From NCBI RefSeq assembly GCF_016808095.1, contig NC_068970.1, forward strand, positions 44,985,630 through 45,049,629: 64,000 nucleotides of DNA, read 5' to 3'. The translations under genes and the position numbers were made by a program. Below the pieces are notes generated by a model. That model had not been told where the DNA came from, ran no database searches, and saw only the letters and a program-made list of their open reading frames with translations. Origin of the DNA: Vigna angularis (Eukaryota; Streptophyta; Magnoliopsida; Fabales; Fabaceae). Within the stretch, counting starts at the first letter, position 1, and every line of letters begins with the position of its first letter. Shown here piece after piece: positions 38,160-49,787 of this stretch.

Positions 38160-38741
38160 CTTCAAGGCGTCTCACCAGTGGCCGAGCAAACGTAGGAATA
38201 TCGACACTTAGTCACGAGAGAGAAAATGTGCCAATTCAAAAACTGATAGACATGCAATGACGGTGAACGACGACAACATGGATGGAGAATGACGACGAAC
38301 GATGAGATAGACTGAAGAGGGTTGCTTCGTACGATGAGGAAATGAGACATGAACGACGACAAGAACGTCGAGAAGAGGGCAAACTTACATGGACGACGAC
38401 GACACAAACGAAGATGATGGCGGCCACTAACAGGAGACTCATGGGAGGAACTTTCGCTCCAAGGTTGTTTTCTCTAGGGTTCTTTCGCTTAGAAGAAGGA
38501 AAACTAACCTCCAAATTTTTTTATCGAATTTACCCAGGCACTTACAGACGACTTTTATCCATTGGTAATGATGCATATAGTTTACCAACAAATATTTTAC
38601 ACATATACTTTATCGATGCAAATACCGATAGATAATTTTGTCGGTAATTTACATAGCTCAATCCATTGATAAATCTATCGGTAATAGAATACTACCGACA
38701 TTAAAGAATATGTCAATAAATTCATTATTTCTTGTAGTGAT
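38160..38741 (-). mobile_element. end of a CACTA-like element
   Basis: Read on the minus strand from 38,739 the sequence starts CACTACAAGAAATAATGAA, a typical CACTA-superfamily terminus. Behind it lie several short inverted motifs of the ATCGGTAA/TTACCGAT type (about 38,540-38,700), like subterminal repeats. Inward is a GC-richer stretch of GACGAC repeats (38,270-38,430). The opposite terminus was not found. Confidence 0.5.
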
Positions 38742-38769
38742 CTCATCCTTCACCTAATACTCATAAGTA

Positions 38770-39700
38770 TCAATTATGAGTCGAGAATCTATTAGGAAAA
38801 TCACCTTGGTTGCTCCCATTTCTCTTGCTAATGAGACTGGTTAGGAAAATCACCTTGGTTATTCCAGGACCAATGCCCTTAGGGTTGGATTAGTCGTCCC
38901 ATATAAGGTCCACCATGCTTCTTTTAACAAGCTGTTTGTTTGAAGCTCACTAGTGAAATTTGTCAGGCATTGTCTTTTATTTATCCTCTTTGCTCATACG
39001 GGATATGGAAATCCGATAACTCAATGGCCCAAGATGTTATTCCGCCTGCTAGGTTTGGTTTTTGCAAAATTTTTTGGATGAGGTAATCGGTCTTAACTAC
39101 CCTCATGGCTTTGGAAATAAGGTCTTAGCCTTCTCACTGCCCTTAACAAGATAAAGGCACTTTCTCCACCAAGGTGTCAAAGAAACCTATGGGATGATAG
39201 GTAGGCAGGTAAACCATTCCAGGGTGGTCCCTTTCAGGGTGGTTGGGAAGGCCTTGCACATAGCGACATCATCGATTGTGTACAGACTAACGTGGCTGAA
39301 AATACGTGACGTGCTCGTCTGAATCGGTGTTGCCATCATATCGATCTAGTGTAATAGCCTTCCTCTACTTAAGGAGTGGAGTATCCATGATACCATCCAT
39401 AAAGGGGTGTTGACGACTTCCTTTTTGGTTTCATTGTCAGTGCAAACACAATATACAGTTTTGTGCACTGAATTATTGTTATCAAGGATTTCCTTCTCCT
39501 TTGATTTGTCGATTACTCCCTCAACCTCTATCTTCCTCTCTAGCTTGCCATTCTTTTGCTTCAGGGCATCTATCTTTTCAACACTTCTCTTCTTAAATTC
39601 CATGAAATCTTGTTCCATTTTCATTTGGGGGTCTAGATTTGCGACTATGTCAGCCAAGGAAGGTTTGGGTCATACTTCCTTTGATCTAATCATTTTGCTC
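38770..39700 (-). pseudogene. gypsy (Tat/Athila-like) gag and RNase H fragments
   Basis: On the minus strand: a lysine/glutamate-rich gag N-terminus (39,657-39,346), then the conserved gag block (MCKAFPTTLKGTTLEWFTCL near 39,240), then degenerate gag to about 39,000. Nearer 38,900 are pieces like the RNase H domain of Tat elements, out of frame. A 20-base string (TTAGGAAAATCACCTTGGTT) occurs twice, near 38,790 and 38,840, a small local duplication. Confidence 0.6.
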
Positions 39701-39879
39701 CTAGTAGAAACCACATAACACTTATCTTCATAAAATATTCATCGGCCCCACAGTGGACGCTACAATGTTCCTGTTTGTAGGACCAATTACACTGTGCAAT
39801 GATCTTCACCATTCGTTATCCCTCAATCCTCAAATGTTCAATCTTTTACAAGTCGATAACCGCTTAGATATAGTCATCT

Positions 39880-39906
39880 CACTAATACAAAAACACCGTA
39901 TAACGT
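39880..39906 (+). repeat. CACTA left terminal inverted repeat
   Basis: CACTAATACAAAAACACCGT..., intact CACTA terminus, preceded by TCT. Confidence 0.85.
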
Positions 39907-40539
39907 CACACGTTCAATGTCTAATCATAGAACAACCAATGTTAAAAATGACCAATGACATTGTTGTAAATAAATTCAATAGTTAGACGTAATTTACAGG
40001 TTTCATTTGATGTCTAGAACAAAATAACGTCTAACCATAAACATGTTCGACGTATAAACCAATTTAAATGCATACTAAACGATCATTTGCTTCCCCACAA
40101 TTTCACTTTAAATAGAGAGTTTTCAGATCCTTTGAAAACCCTACACCACCATTCACTAAACTTTTGCTTCCCTACACAAAACTTTCTTAATCAAATTCAT
40201 TTTGATAACTTTTTGTCTTTAGGTTTCTATTAACTCCTTCAATTTCAAAAAAGCCAGACATTTATTTGTATTTGTTTCAACATCATTATGAAATATTTTT
40301 TGAAGCCAGACATTTTTTTGAAGCCAGAGCAAAAAGTTAATAGATATGGATTTCAAAATGTTTCTCCATTTTACATAACATGTAGTTCTTTTGCTAGTTT
40401 GTTTTCATTTTTTGAATATGTTTTGTTATAATGTATTTCTTTTGATTTTGTTTTCATTTTTGTGTCTGTGTTTTGTAAAACTGGATTTCTTTTGAAATCC
40501 TCTAAGGAATTTCATGACAGATTAAGTGATACTCTGACG

Positions 40540-41310
40540 TCATATTGTATCTGAAACAATTCTTTGGTAACAATCGCAATATTAAGGCTTCCAACTCCCC
40601 TCACCTAAGACTAGTTTGACGTCGAATCCCCATGAAATTCGACATCAAACCCTTCATTGGTGACAATTACCCCTTCTTTTGATCATATTTGATGTCGAAG
40701 CCTCTTAATATTCAACATTATATTGTATGTCGAAGCCTATTAAAATTTCATCACATTTCTGTCCCCCAAAAAACATTTAGTTGACTTGAATTTCAAAATG
40801 CACCTACATATAGATGAGTAGATGAATGTGCACTTTGCAATTCAAGTTAAAAAATTGAAATTTAAAGAATTGGAATCTAAGGAAAGAAAAATTACAAGAA
40901 AACTTAAAAATGGATCATAATATGTTCAATAAGGAAATTGTTCTAAAGGAAAGTAACTTATGTCTGTGCTATTTTTAAACGAGTCAGAGACGTCAAACTC
41001 CTGTCCAACTCAACGTCAACCCAATAGTTAAATAATTCATGGTAACCATAGTAATTATGGCTCCTAACTGTCCATAGCCACTAAACATAATTGACGTCGA
41101 AGTCCTGTCGAATTCGACGTACAAACATTCGTGGGAAACTGCACAATTATTATGGCTTTGAATGATTTACCTAACCATTTGGACGTCGAATCCCCATGGA
41201 ATTCGACGTCAAACTCGTCGTTGTAACAACACAAATTCTGAGGCTTCCAACTGCATTATTACCTGACTAGTTTGATGTCGAAGCCCCTTGAAATTCAATG
41301 TTAATAACTT
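40540..41310. repeat. left subterminal repeats of the CACTA element
   Basis: At least five degenerate palindromic units of the form TTTGACGTCGAA-CCC-(A/T)TG(G/A)AATTCGACGTCAAAC (for example near 40,615, 41,095 and 41,180). They are separated by TTC(A/G)TTGGTAACAA-like spacers. Arrays of short subterminal repeats are the known binding sites for the TNPA-type protein of En/Spm. Confidence 0.75.
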
Positions 41311-41389
41311 CATTGGTAGCAACACTGTAATTAATGCTTTTGATTTCCTATTTTTAGGTAGCATTTCACAATTAAGTTCTTTCATTTAA

Positions 41390-41904
41390 AGATACCAAGC
41401 ATAGATGTAGACTTCATCAAAAGATGAGGTGCTTGTTGACCTTATGGTATCGTTTAGTCAAGTAAACGCTTCTTTAACTTTTGTCTCTTTTTAGACAGAT
41501 GACGTTTAGCTTGTGTAAGCTTCTTTATATTTTTATGTCTTTTAATGTATTTTGTCAGATACATTGTCTTGACCTATTTTATTTTTTAGAGAAGCCAAAT
41601 ACCTATTCTAGGTATTATAAGCATTAAGCTTTTATCTCAATCTCTCTTGGACGCTTTAGGCAAAACATCGTTTAGCCATGCGTTTGGGTGTTTTAGGCTA
41701 GATTTTTTTTATTTCCTAGGACCTAAGTGTTTTCCTATGTTTAAGGATTCTAGTTCTACGTTGTGTTTGTTTAGGGTTTAGGCTCTAAGCCTTGTGTTCT
41801 TATCCTAGGTTATTTTCTGATTATTACTCTATTTTAATGTTATTTGATTAAACTTCAAAACATGATAGCGTTTGGTCGTATAGACGATTTTGTCTTTAAC
41901 AATT
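41390..41904. other. non-coding patch replacing the TNP2 N-terminus
   Basis: Rich in CGTTTA and its complement (TAAACG), with LTR-like composition. It lies directly before the first recognisable transposase block, where the N-terminal part of TNP2 would be expected. It is probably an insertion or recombination remnant. Confidence 0.35.
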
Positions 41905-43515
41905 TTGCATGTCCAATTTTTGAAGAAAATGCTAGTTATCTTCAATTGAAGCATGGGCAAAAAACTGTGTATACAAGACACCGAAGATTCCTTCCTTGAA
42001 ATCACGCTTACCGTAGATTGAAAAAAAAATGTTTAATGGAAGTCCTTAAGATGATGTTGTGTGCAGACCTCACAATGGGGAAGAAGTATACAAGTAGGTG
42101 AAGAACATTGATGTTGTGTTCGGAAAGCATAAAATGAAGACCGTTGAGAAAAACATTTGAGAAAGATAATCAATATTCTTTAATCTTCCATATTGGTGTA
42201 AACTTGATGTGCGACATTGCATAGACGTGATGCATGGTGAAAAAAATGTATGTGATACTATTGTGGGGACTTTACTAAACGTAAAAGGAAAGACAAAAGA
42301 TGGAGTGAAAGCACGACAAGACTTGATTGATATAGGAATCTATTATGAGTTACATCCGCAATCCATTAGAATACGCACCTATCTTTCTTCAGCTTGTTAC
42401 AATCTTTCAAAAAAAGAAAAACAATTTTTTTGTTAGTGTTTACATAGTGTGAAGGTTCCACGAGGTTATTCATCAAATATAAGTAACTTTGTTTCTATGC
42501 AAGATATAAAGTTAGTTGGTTTAAAGTCTCATGATTGTCATGTCTTAATGCAACAGTTTTTACTAGTAGCTATTTGAGCCATATTACCTGCTTCTATTAG
42601 AGGTATTCTCACACGTTTGAGTTTGTTTTAATGCCATTTGCAAGAATGTTGTTGATCCTCAACAATTAGACGATTTGCAAAATGAGGCCGTTAGACTATT
42701 GTGTCAACTATAAATGTATTTCTCACCCTCATTTTTTGATATCATGGTTCATTTGATTGTCCATCTAGTGAGAGCAATTCGAATATGTGGACATGTTTTC
42801 TTGAGGTGGATGTACCCGGTTGAGAGATACATGAAGATCTTAAAGGGATATGTTAAAAATCAATTAAGATTGAAAGCTTCCATTATAGAGCGCTATATTG
42901 AAGAGGAAGCCATTGAATTCTACTCAAGTTATATGCCAAGTTGTGAACCAATAGGACTACCAATAGGACTTCCAAAGAATAGGTGTGAAGGTAAATGTGA
43001 AGGAAAGAGAGTTTGAGAAGTGAAGATTGAAAGTGTTAGTAGAAAAGAAGTTAGTCAAGCTCATTTGTACATCTTAAACGACACAAAGGATGTTATTCCT
43101 TACATTTCACAACACATTGATGAAATAAAGTCTACACACCCACGTATGAGTGAAAAGTGGACACTCCATGAACATAACAAATTGTTCTTAACTTGGTTTA
43201 AGAAAAAGGTTTACGCGACTCCAAATATTTCTATTCATAACTTTCGGTGGCTATTACATAAACAATTATTTTTTCTATTCAAAGAAGGAACATGATAAAA
43301 ACAAAGTTCAAATAGCGGAGTTACCCTACAAGGTGAGGTTATGCACTTTGCTAGTTCCAAAGATAAGAATCCAATTACAACATCCATGAATTATTCTGGA
43401 ATAATACAAGAAATTTTGGAAGTTGATTATGTCAGTTTTAGAGTTCTAGTTTTCAAGTGTAAATTGGTAACAATTCCGGTGTGATGACAGATGACCTCGG
43501 GTTCACTTTGGTGGA
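41905..43515 (+). pseudogene. TNP2-type CACTA transposase (Transposase_21 plus DUF4218/DUF4216 region)
   Basis: Blocks in order: ACPIFEENASYLQLKHG, then KTVYTRHRRFLP; RHCIDVMHGEKNVCDTIVGT and LLNVKGKTKDG with the HPQS..R.YL region (frame 42,209-42,436); a VKVPRGYSSN-like block; KLVGLKSHDCHVLMQQ; and 42,714-43,016 with FFDIMVHLIVHLVRAIR, LRWMYPVERYMKILKGYVKN and IERYIEEEAIEF. 43,020-43,295 then carries AHLYILNDTKDVIPYISQH. The DUF4216-like part (VDYVSFRVLVFKCK) ends at GFTLVD, where an insertion starts. Frames are broken by at least six stops or shifts, and the N-terminus is missing. Not functional. Confidence 0.88.
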
Positions 43516-43518
43516 TGT

Positions 43519-44971
43519 TCTATTGATAGGGGGAGCACTGTGATAAATGAACTCAATTCCTATTATGTTGGTTTTTTATTATGACAACACATTGATAATA
43601 AAAACACATGAATGTTGTCATGACACAACATGAAAGAGTTTCTATGTATGTTATGTTAATACATATGATGAGTTGGAATTGCATATAATGAGTATTGAAT
43701 GCATATGTTGAACATACTAGTGATTCTGCATACTATTGTGTTTGGGAAGTTATTATATCTGTGTATGCACAATGTATGTTTCTGTGATATGAAAACCACA
43801 TGCACAAAAGCATATTTGTATGACAAAATCGATTACAATGTTGTTGTAATCAATTAAGGTCATCAGACAGCTTATGTTTTGAACTATGGCAAAACAACTA
43901 GTTTTGAATCGATTACGTTAGTTGGTGAATCGATTAAAACTCGTGTGTTTGCATATATCTTTTTCAAATGTGCTGTGATGAGTTTTTAGAAAGGAAAGTT
44001 TTCAAAATTCTTCTAAGTGTTAAAGCCTAATCGATTACATGTTCTCTGTATTCAATTAAGTCTGTTATGTTTGAAAACTGATTGAATGCTACTCATAACT
44101 ACTATAATGGTCATATTTTTAAATGTGTTTGACTAACATTTAATGAGAATCGATTACATTAATTGTGTATTCAATTAAGAGCTAAGTTTGTTGTAATTCT
44201 GTTACATCTAATGTAACCGATTACATAAGTTTAGTAATCGATTGCTTTGCGTCAGGACTGATATAAACTATATATTGATGCGTTATTTGTAGCTCTGTAA
44301 CAACATTGATCATACTTACATTTTCATATCTGATTGAATTCATTTGAGAGATTTTACATATTACTCAAAAGCTCCAAGAATCAAGAACGAGAAGAGTTGG
44401 AACATCATTGACTGAGCTTTAGCACATTTGAAGGTGTATCTTGATTGATCAGGAAAAAAGACTTGCAATCTTGGATTTGTTGTTTCTCTATACGTGAGCG
44501 TCAGGATGAAGAGTGGTGTAGTCTTGACTTTGAGATGGGATATCTCAAAGGGTTTGTTGCAACAGGACGAGTTGTTCTGTGTTGGCAGGTGTTGTTGTTT
44601 CTATATTTGATTGAGAGTTTGTGAGGTGTTTACATTTGAGAGTTTCTCTGTAAAGCCTTAGCTGTAATACTCTGATCATTATAGTGAATTACTCTCCGAT
44701 CTAAGGTTGATTGGGAGGGTGACTGGATGTAGGCATTAAGGCCGAACCAGTATAAAAATTGTGTTTGTTTTTCTCTCCTTTATCTATTTACATTTTCATT
44801 TTCATTGCATATACATGTACTGTTTCATTGCACACAGTTGATTGCTGCACAAGAAAGATTTCAAGAACCTTATAGTTTGCGAAAAAGATTTAAAAAGTGC
44901 AAGTTTTTATAAAACACCCACCCTCCCTCTTGATGTTGTGAAACAAAGTCCATCAATTCTAACAAAAACGA
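43519..44971 (+). mobile_element. LTR-retrotransposon fragment inserted in the CACTA transposase
   Basis: The transposase reads GFTLVD just before this segment and resumes DEPFIMASQARQIF just after it, so about 1.45 kb is inserted. Near its left end is a polypurine-like AGGGGGAGCACTG. Its body has six or more AATCGATTA(C) motifs (43,825-44,240). Near its right end are the signature GACTGGATGTAGGC...GAACCAGTATAAA (44,720-44,757) and leader-like sequence (AAACACCCACCCTCCCTCTTG). That is the arrangement polypurine tract, one LTR, leader. Confidence 0.7.
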
Positions 44972-45100
44972 GTTATACAGATGAACCATTTATTATGGCT
45001 AGTCAAGCAAGACAAATATTTTGTCATTGATCCAGTGAATCATAAGTGGTTAATAACGCAGAACTTTGCACACAATTGATGATGAAGACTCTCTCTATAT
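44972..45100 (+). pseudogene. CACTA transposase, continuation after the insertion
   Basis: Carries DEPFIMASQARQIF, then a frameshift and a degenerate tail. It is colinear with DUF4216-type C-termini. Confidence 0.7.
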
Positions 45101-45298
45101 ACTTGAGATAAGCTCCTTCTCATCAAGAACCATTGAAAATAAGGTTGATGATGTACCCGATGAAATACATGCAATTCGATGTGATCACAACTAATGCATA
45201 TGGGAGTAATATGTGTCTTTTTATTATTTGAGTCACTTATATACAATTTATTTATTTTGTCTATTCTAACTTTAATTTATTAACACTATGTAAAAAGG

Positions 45299-46850
45299 TA
45301 TGACGAGCTCTAGATCAGGTCGGACGGGAGGATGTGGTAGATCTGTGACTCGGTTGCCTGAAGTCACATCCCGTCGGTTACCATGGAGAAGTTGGCGGTG
45401 GAGATTGATCTCCGATTGGGTACTCCTAGTGGGCCACATGCAAAAAAGTTTAGGAGCTACTTAGGCATGTTGGCAAAAACACATGTCTCAATTGTCATGC
45501 CCTCTTGGGACGATGTTGCGAAGGTTGAGAAAATCTACTGTGGCATGATATTCTGGTATGCTTAAGATGTTTTACTTTAATCATTAACATTATTTTTGTT
45601 TAAGATGTTATAACAGTATTTTCATTTTCAATAGAAAATTTTTGAAATTCCTAATTAGGTTAAGGAAAAAGATATTATCCCACATTGCAGTCAGATGGAG
45701 GGATTTTAAGACTAGACTTACACGTCTATACGTCTTTGATCCTAGACAAGACAATACTCCTTGTGCAAAATATAAAATAACTGAGGAGGAGTTGGTGCAG
45801 TTTGAAGCATATAGACTTTCTGATGACTGGTAGGTATGTTTTTTAATATTTTGTTATAGTCATAGAAGACATTAATTTGTGATTTATGCTTAATAATTTT
45901 TCTTTTTTCGTAGAAAAAAGGATAGTCGTCCAATAGAGGCAGAAGCTTTATGATGCACCACACGTACTGTCACATGGTGGTTATGCATTATTAGAGAAAA
46001 GGATGAAAAAAACTCGTGTTGAGACTTAAGGTCTTGACTCACCTGACTTTATCACCTCCACTATCTAGGTATGAATTGTGGAAAGTTGCACAAATTAAGT
46101 CCGATGGTCAAATGACATCTCAGACGGCTCAAATTATATCCTAGAGAACTATATGTAGACACTTTTAGTCCACGATCATAGTCCATATCAATTTTATGTA
46201 ACAAATTTTTTTATGTATCTAAGTTCATTATGATATGTAGGATAAGTTGGTTGAGCAACAGACTCAGGGCACATTTGTGGGCCAAGGTAGGCAAGACCTT
46301 CTAGCAACAGCTACAGGTCAGCTAGACTACCCAGGTCGTGTGTGTGCTATTGGAGGATCTATTAGATTGAGGGACTACTTTGGCCCTAAACCAAAAAGCA
46401 AAGAGGCCCCGAGTCAAGAAGCATTGAGTAACCTAAAACAAGAGATGCAACTCGAGATGGAGGAGCGCATGAGAGTTGTCATGGAACGCTTCCAACAACA
46501 ACAAGAAGGATATCAAAAGCTTCTTCAAGAAAAACTTCAAATGATGACCCAACAACAAAAGGATGACATCCTTACAAATGATCCTATCACACCTTGTGTG
46601 AGCACCAAAGGCTCATACTCTACTACATATCCTACTAATTACACTTGTTAGTATGAACTTTTGGTTGATGAGGATCCTCCACACGTAGTGGTCGTGGGAC
46701 GACATATTGCAAGAGGTCAGACCTTTCATGGTGTTCCTTTATTGCCCACTCACGCGTGGATCACGATTGATGAAGTCAGAGACCCTCAAGCTCGAGTGCC
46801 TATGCCAACATCTGAAATCCAATTTGTGGGGTAGGCCTTAGGCCCATTTA
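45299..46850 (+). pseudogene. CACTA second protein, Ptta/En/Spm transposase domain
   Basis: Plus-strand blocks: RLPEVTSRR-like start, VEIDLRLGTPSGPHAKKF, SYLGMLAKTHVSIVMPSW (45,383-45,565); LRKKILSHIAVRWRDFKT and PCAKYKITEEELVQFE (45,642-45,833); VEQQTQGTFVGQGRQDLL, then a glutamine-rich coiled-coil-like stretch (46,247-46,651); then DEDPPHVVVVGRHIARGQ and VPMPTSEIQFVG. GT/AG-like gaps between some blocks may be true introns, but stops inside blocks (for example 45,950-46,150 and 46,650) show decay. Confidence 0.82.
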
Positions 46851-47283
46851 TAGCTTGGCCTAAGGCTATGATCATGCATATTTTGGCCCACCAGGGGTAT
46901 TATATTATTATTTTTAGTACTTTTATCTTCAATTTATAAATAAATGATTCCTAACTTTTATAAATGTGTCTTGCAGTTCTACAATCCTGACAAACAACCA
47001 ATGACTAAAGGTGTGAGCCATGAAGATCATGAGGAAGCAAAAGATGATGATGATCCTCTATCCATATTGATGAAAAAATTACACAAGTTGAATAAAGGAT
47101 CGGTAGAGTTGTATTGGGAATTAAGAGTATTTGGCCTCCGGTGTCATGTGTCGTTGTATATTGCTCTAAATGATGCATTGGAGGTCATTGGTGGAGAAAG
47201 AATGTTAAACATATCAGTCATACAACTATGGTGCATGTAAGTTTTTTAATTGTCTTTCACTTTTTAAATATTAGTATTATTAC

Positions 47284-47287
<4 letters not shown>

Positions 47288-47357
<70 letters not shown>
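47288..47357. repeat. (TA)n microsatellite
   Basis: About 35 TA units directly adjoining the left end of the Mutator-like insertion. TATATATATATATA also lies just beyond its right end (48,441-48,454). Confidence 0.9.
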
Positions 47358-47358
<1 letters not shown>

Positions 47359-47360
<2 letters not shown>

Positions 47361-48439
47361 GTTTGCTAACGTGCGTACGCCTATTTTTCAGTTGATACAG
47401 TTTTAGTAGACAAAAATACCCTTATATATCATGGATTCTAAGTTTTAAGGTTAAGGAGTATTTGAATAATTTCATTCTCAAAACTAAAAAAAAAAGAAGA
47501 AACCCCCAAACCCTTACTTACCTCCCTCATTCCTCTCAACCCTTTCTCTTTCATCTCTTTCACTCTAACATTTTCTCTTTCACCCTACTGTAGCTCCAAG
47601 TGAAAAAATCAGAAACATTCGCCGTTAAACAATTTGCCTTTGTAAAGAGTTAAGTCATTGACATATTCGTCTTCAGGCAAAGGTTCATTCAAGATCTCTT
47701 CAATTTTATCATCTTCACTAACCTCTCTAATTTCATCATCTGCAGATGTTGAGTCATCATCTTTAAAATAAACCCTCTAGGCCAATTACCAATTCTTTCA
47801 TATGCCATTATGCTTGTGAAAATTAGATAAGACAAAAATTATAAAATAAAAATTCATTATAAAATCATTTATTTAAGAAATTGTTTAACCGCGAGTGTTT
47901 CTGATTTTTTCCAGGCCAATTACCAATTTCTTTGGATGTCATTATGTTTGTGAAAATTAGATAAAATTAGATAAGACAAAAATTATAAAATGAAAACTCA
48001 TTATAAAATCATTTTTTGTAAGAAATTGTTTAACAGCGAGTGTTTCTAATTTTTTCTAAGCCAATTACCAATTCTTTCATATGTCATTATGCTTGTGAAA
48101 ATTAGATAAGACAAAAATTATAAAATGAAAACTCATAAAATCATTTTTTGTAAGAAATTGTTTAACAACGAGTGTTTTTGATTTTTTTTTCCAGTTAGGG
48201 CTACGAGAGAGAAAATGTTGGAATGAGATAGATGAAAGAGAAAAGGTTGAGAGGAATGAGAGAGGTGAGTAAGGGTTTGAGAGTTTTTTTTTTAGTTTTG
48301 AGAATGAAAATTATTAAAATACCCTTAACCTTAAAACTTAGAATCCATGATATATAAGGGTATTTTTGTCTACTAAAACTCGGTACACATTGCTAAAATG
48401 TACCAACTGAAAAACAGGCATACGCGTATTAGCAAACTC
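47359..48439. mobile_element. non-autonomous Mutator-like element (MULE) with long inverted termini
   Basis: The left end AGTTTGCTAACGTGCGTACG and the right end (read inward) AGTTTGCTAATACGCGTATG begin terminal inverted repeats of about 280 bases (47,360-47,640 and 48,160-48,438). They are highly similar, including TTTTAGTAGACAAAAATACCC and ATATATCATGGATTC. The right terminus has one 19-base extra segment. Long TIRs beginning in this way are typical of plant MULEs. A target duplication cannot be told apart from the flanking TA repeat. No transposase is encoded. Confidence 0.82.
47781..48195. repeat. three tandem units (134-145 bases) inside the MULE
   Basis: Each unit runs from GCCAATTACCAATT through GTGAAAATTAGATAAGACAAAAATTATAAAAT to TTAAACAATTT-type sequence and the GAGTGTTTCTGATTTTTTC motif (complement in the left TIR). 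Unit starts are at 47,781, 47,915 and 48,060. The last part of each unit is the inner edge of the terminal inverted repeat. Confidence 0.85.
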
Positions 48440-49439
48440 CTATATATATATATACTTAACTTTATTGTTATAGGTACATGGACACCTTCATAGTGGACCA
48501 AGGTCGAGCAACCATGTATGGCTTTCTTGAACCTCAGACCATTAACCATCTGGAAACACATTAAAAGACAAGTAATCATATATATGCAAACATGGATGGC
48601 TAAGTTTAAAAGAGAGTTGTATATTGCGCCATACATTGATAGGTATGTGTTACTCAATATTGTCCACTTTTATCTTCATTTAATTAATATAGACTCACTA
48701 TTTGTTGGTAAAAGTTGTATGGTTTTGTTTCCTGCATAGGAAGATGAAATCTGACTTGAAATCCTTGTTACAAATGTAAGTATTACATTCTTTCATTTTA
48801 ATTCATTATGATATTAATATATTAACTTATGTTTCTAATGTTTCAAATTTGTTAGGCCCATAGGACAACAAATTGAAATACCCTATCCTAAGGTTGGAAT
48901 TCATTGATCTTTAACTTATTAATGTTCATAGTTAAATTTAAACCATCATATTTGACTATTTTCTTTCCCATGTTTAGTGCAACAACTAGACAGATTCCTA
49001 GGCATGCGGGTACTACATCATGTCATGGATGAAGATCATCATCCGAACAGGAATCAGAGAAGATTAAACTAAGGTAATAATTTACATTTAAAATCTTACA
49101 AATCTGAATCAACTTTACATGTTATAATGAAAATAATAGTAAATTTTCCTTGATTTTGCAGCGGTTCAACAATTCATCTTATATGACAGATGCCACAATA
49201 AGGAAGCTAAGACAGGAATGGGCAGGATATCCTAATAAAAAAATTAATTAGGCTAGAATAGTTTACTTTACTTTAAGTTCTTTTTGTTTTCATATTGATA
49301 GTTTTAGCGTTAGTTTTTAGTTTTGATATGGTTTCAACTGTGAATAGATGAGTTCTACACATATATGCATTGAAAAAACTAATTTTCTGATTTTCAGGTG
49401 TGCTAAAATTAGGAAAAATGAATCAATTTAAAAAAAACA

Positions 49440-49750
49440 CTGAATTTAACGTCGGCCTATACACTGAGCGACGTCGATATGGGTATATTGATGTCGGTCA
49501 GTGCATTAAACGACGTCAAATCTCTTCCAGTGCACACCTAAAGTAAAGTACCGCTGAACAAGTTTCTTTGCGGCACAACGAGGTTGACGTCCACCTTTGG
49601 GTATATTTGACATCAATTCCACATCTGTCCCCCTGTAATGGACGTCAAATCTTTCTTGACATCCAACATAAGTAATGGCTATTGGTCACAGATTAGACGT
49701 CGAAGTGCTTATGGACCGATGTCAATTTAACGTCTTTCGATATGACGTCA
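49440..49750. repeat. right subterminal repeats of the CACTA element
   Basis: Repeated GACGTC-containing units (AACGTCGGCC, GAGCGACGTCGAT, AACGACGTCAAAT, TGACGTCCACC, GACGTCAAATC, TAGACGTCGAAG). They share the same core as the left end but are spaced differently. Confidence 0.75.
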
Positions 49751-49787
49751 GCCATGAGTGTGTGCCATTAAAATCTGAAAAAAAACA

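Larger units (their letters stand above)
46940..49260 (+). pseudogene. CACTA-associated C48-peptidase-like (Ulp1-type) frame, interrupted
   Basis: 46,944-47,240 encodes CVLQFYNPDKQPMTKG, DDPLSILMKKLHKLN and INSVIQLW-type sequence (ISVIQLWCM). A GT(AAGT) donor at about 47,236 and an acceptor at about 48,472 rejoin it to YMDTFIVDQGRATMYGFLEP. Stops follow soon after, and only scraps (near 48,860 and 49,180) remain beyond. Proteins with this layout in plant CACTA and Mutator elements carry a C-terminal SUMO-protease-like domain; its catalytic His/Asp/Cys are not visible here. The intron holds the TA tract and the Mutator-like insertion. Confidence 0.65.

Noticed and set aside
38236..38635. Frames of 80-97 codons around the GACGAC repeats
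   Set aside because: Low-complexity simple-repeat composition within a transposon end; no homologous domain.
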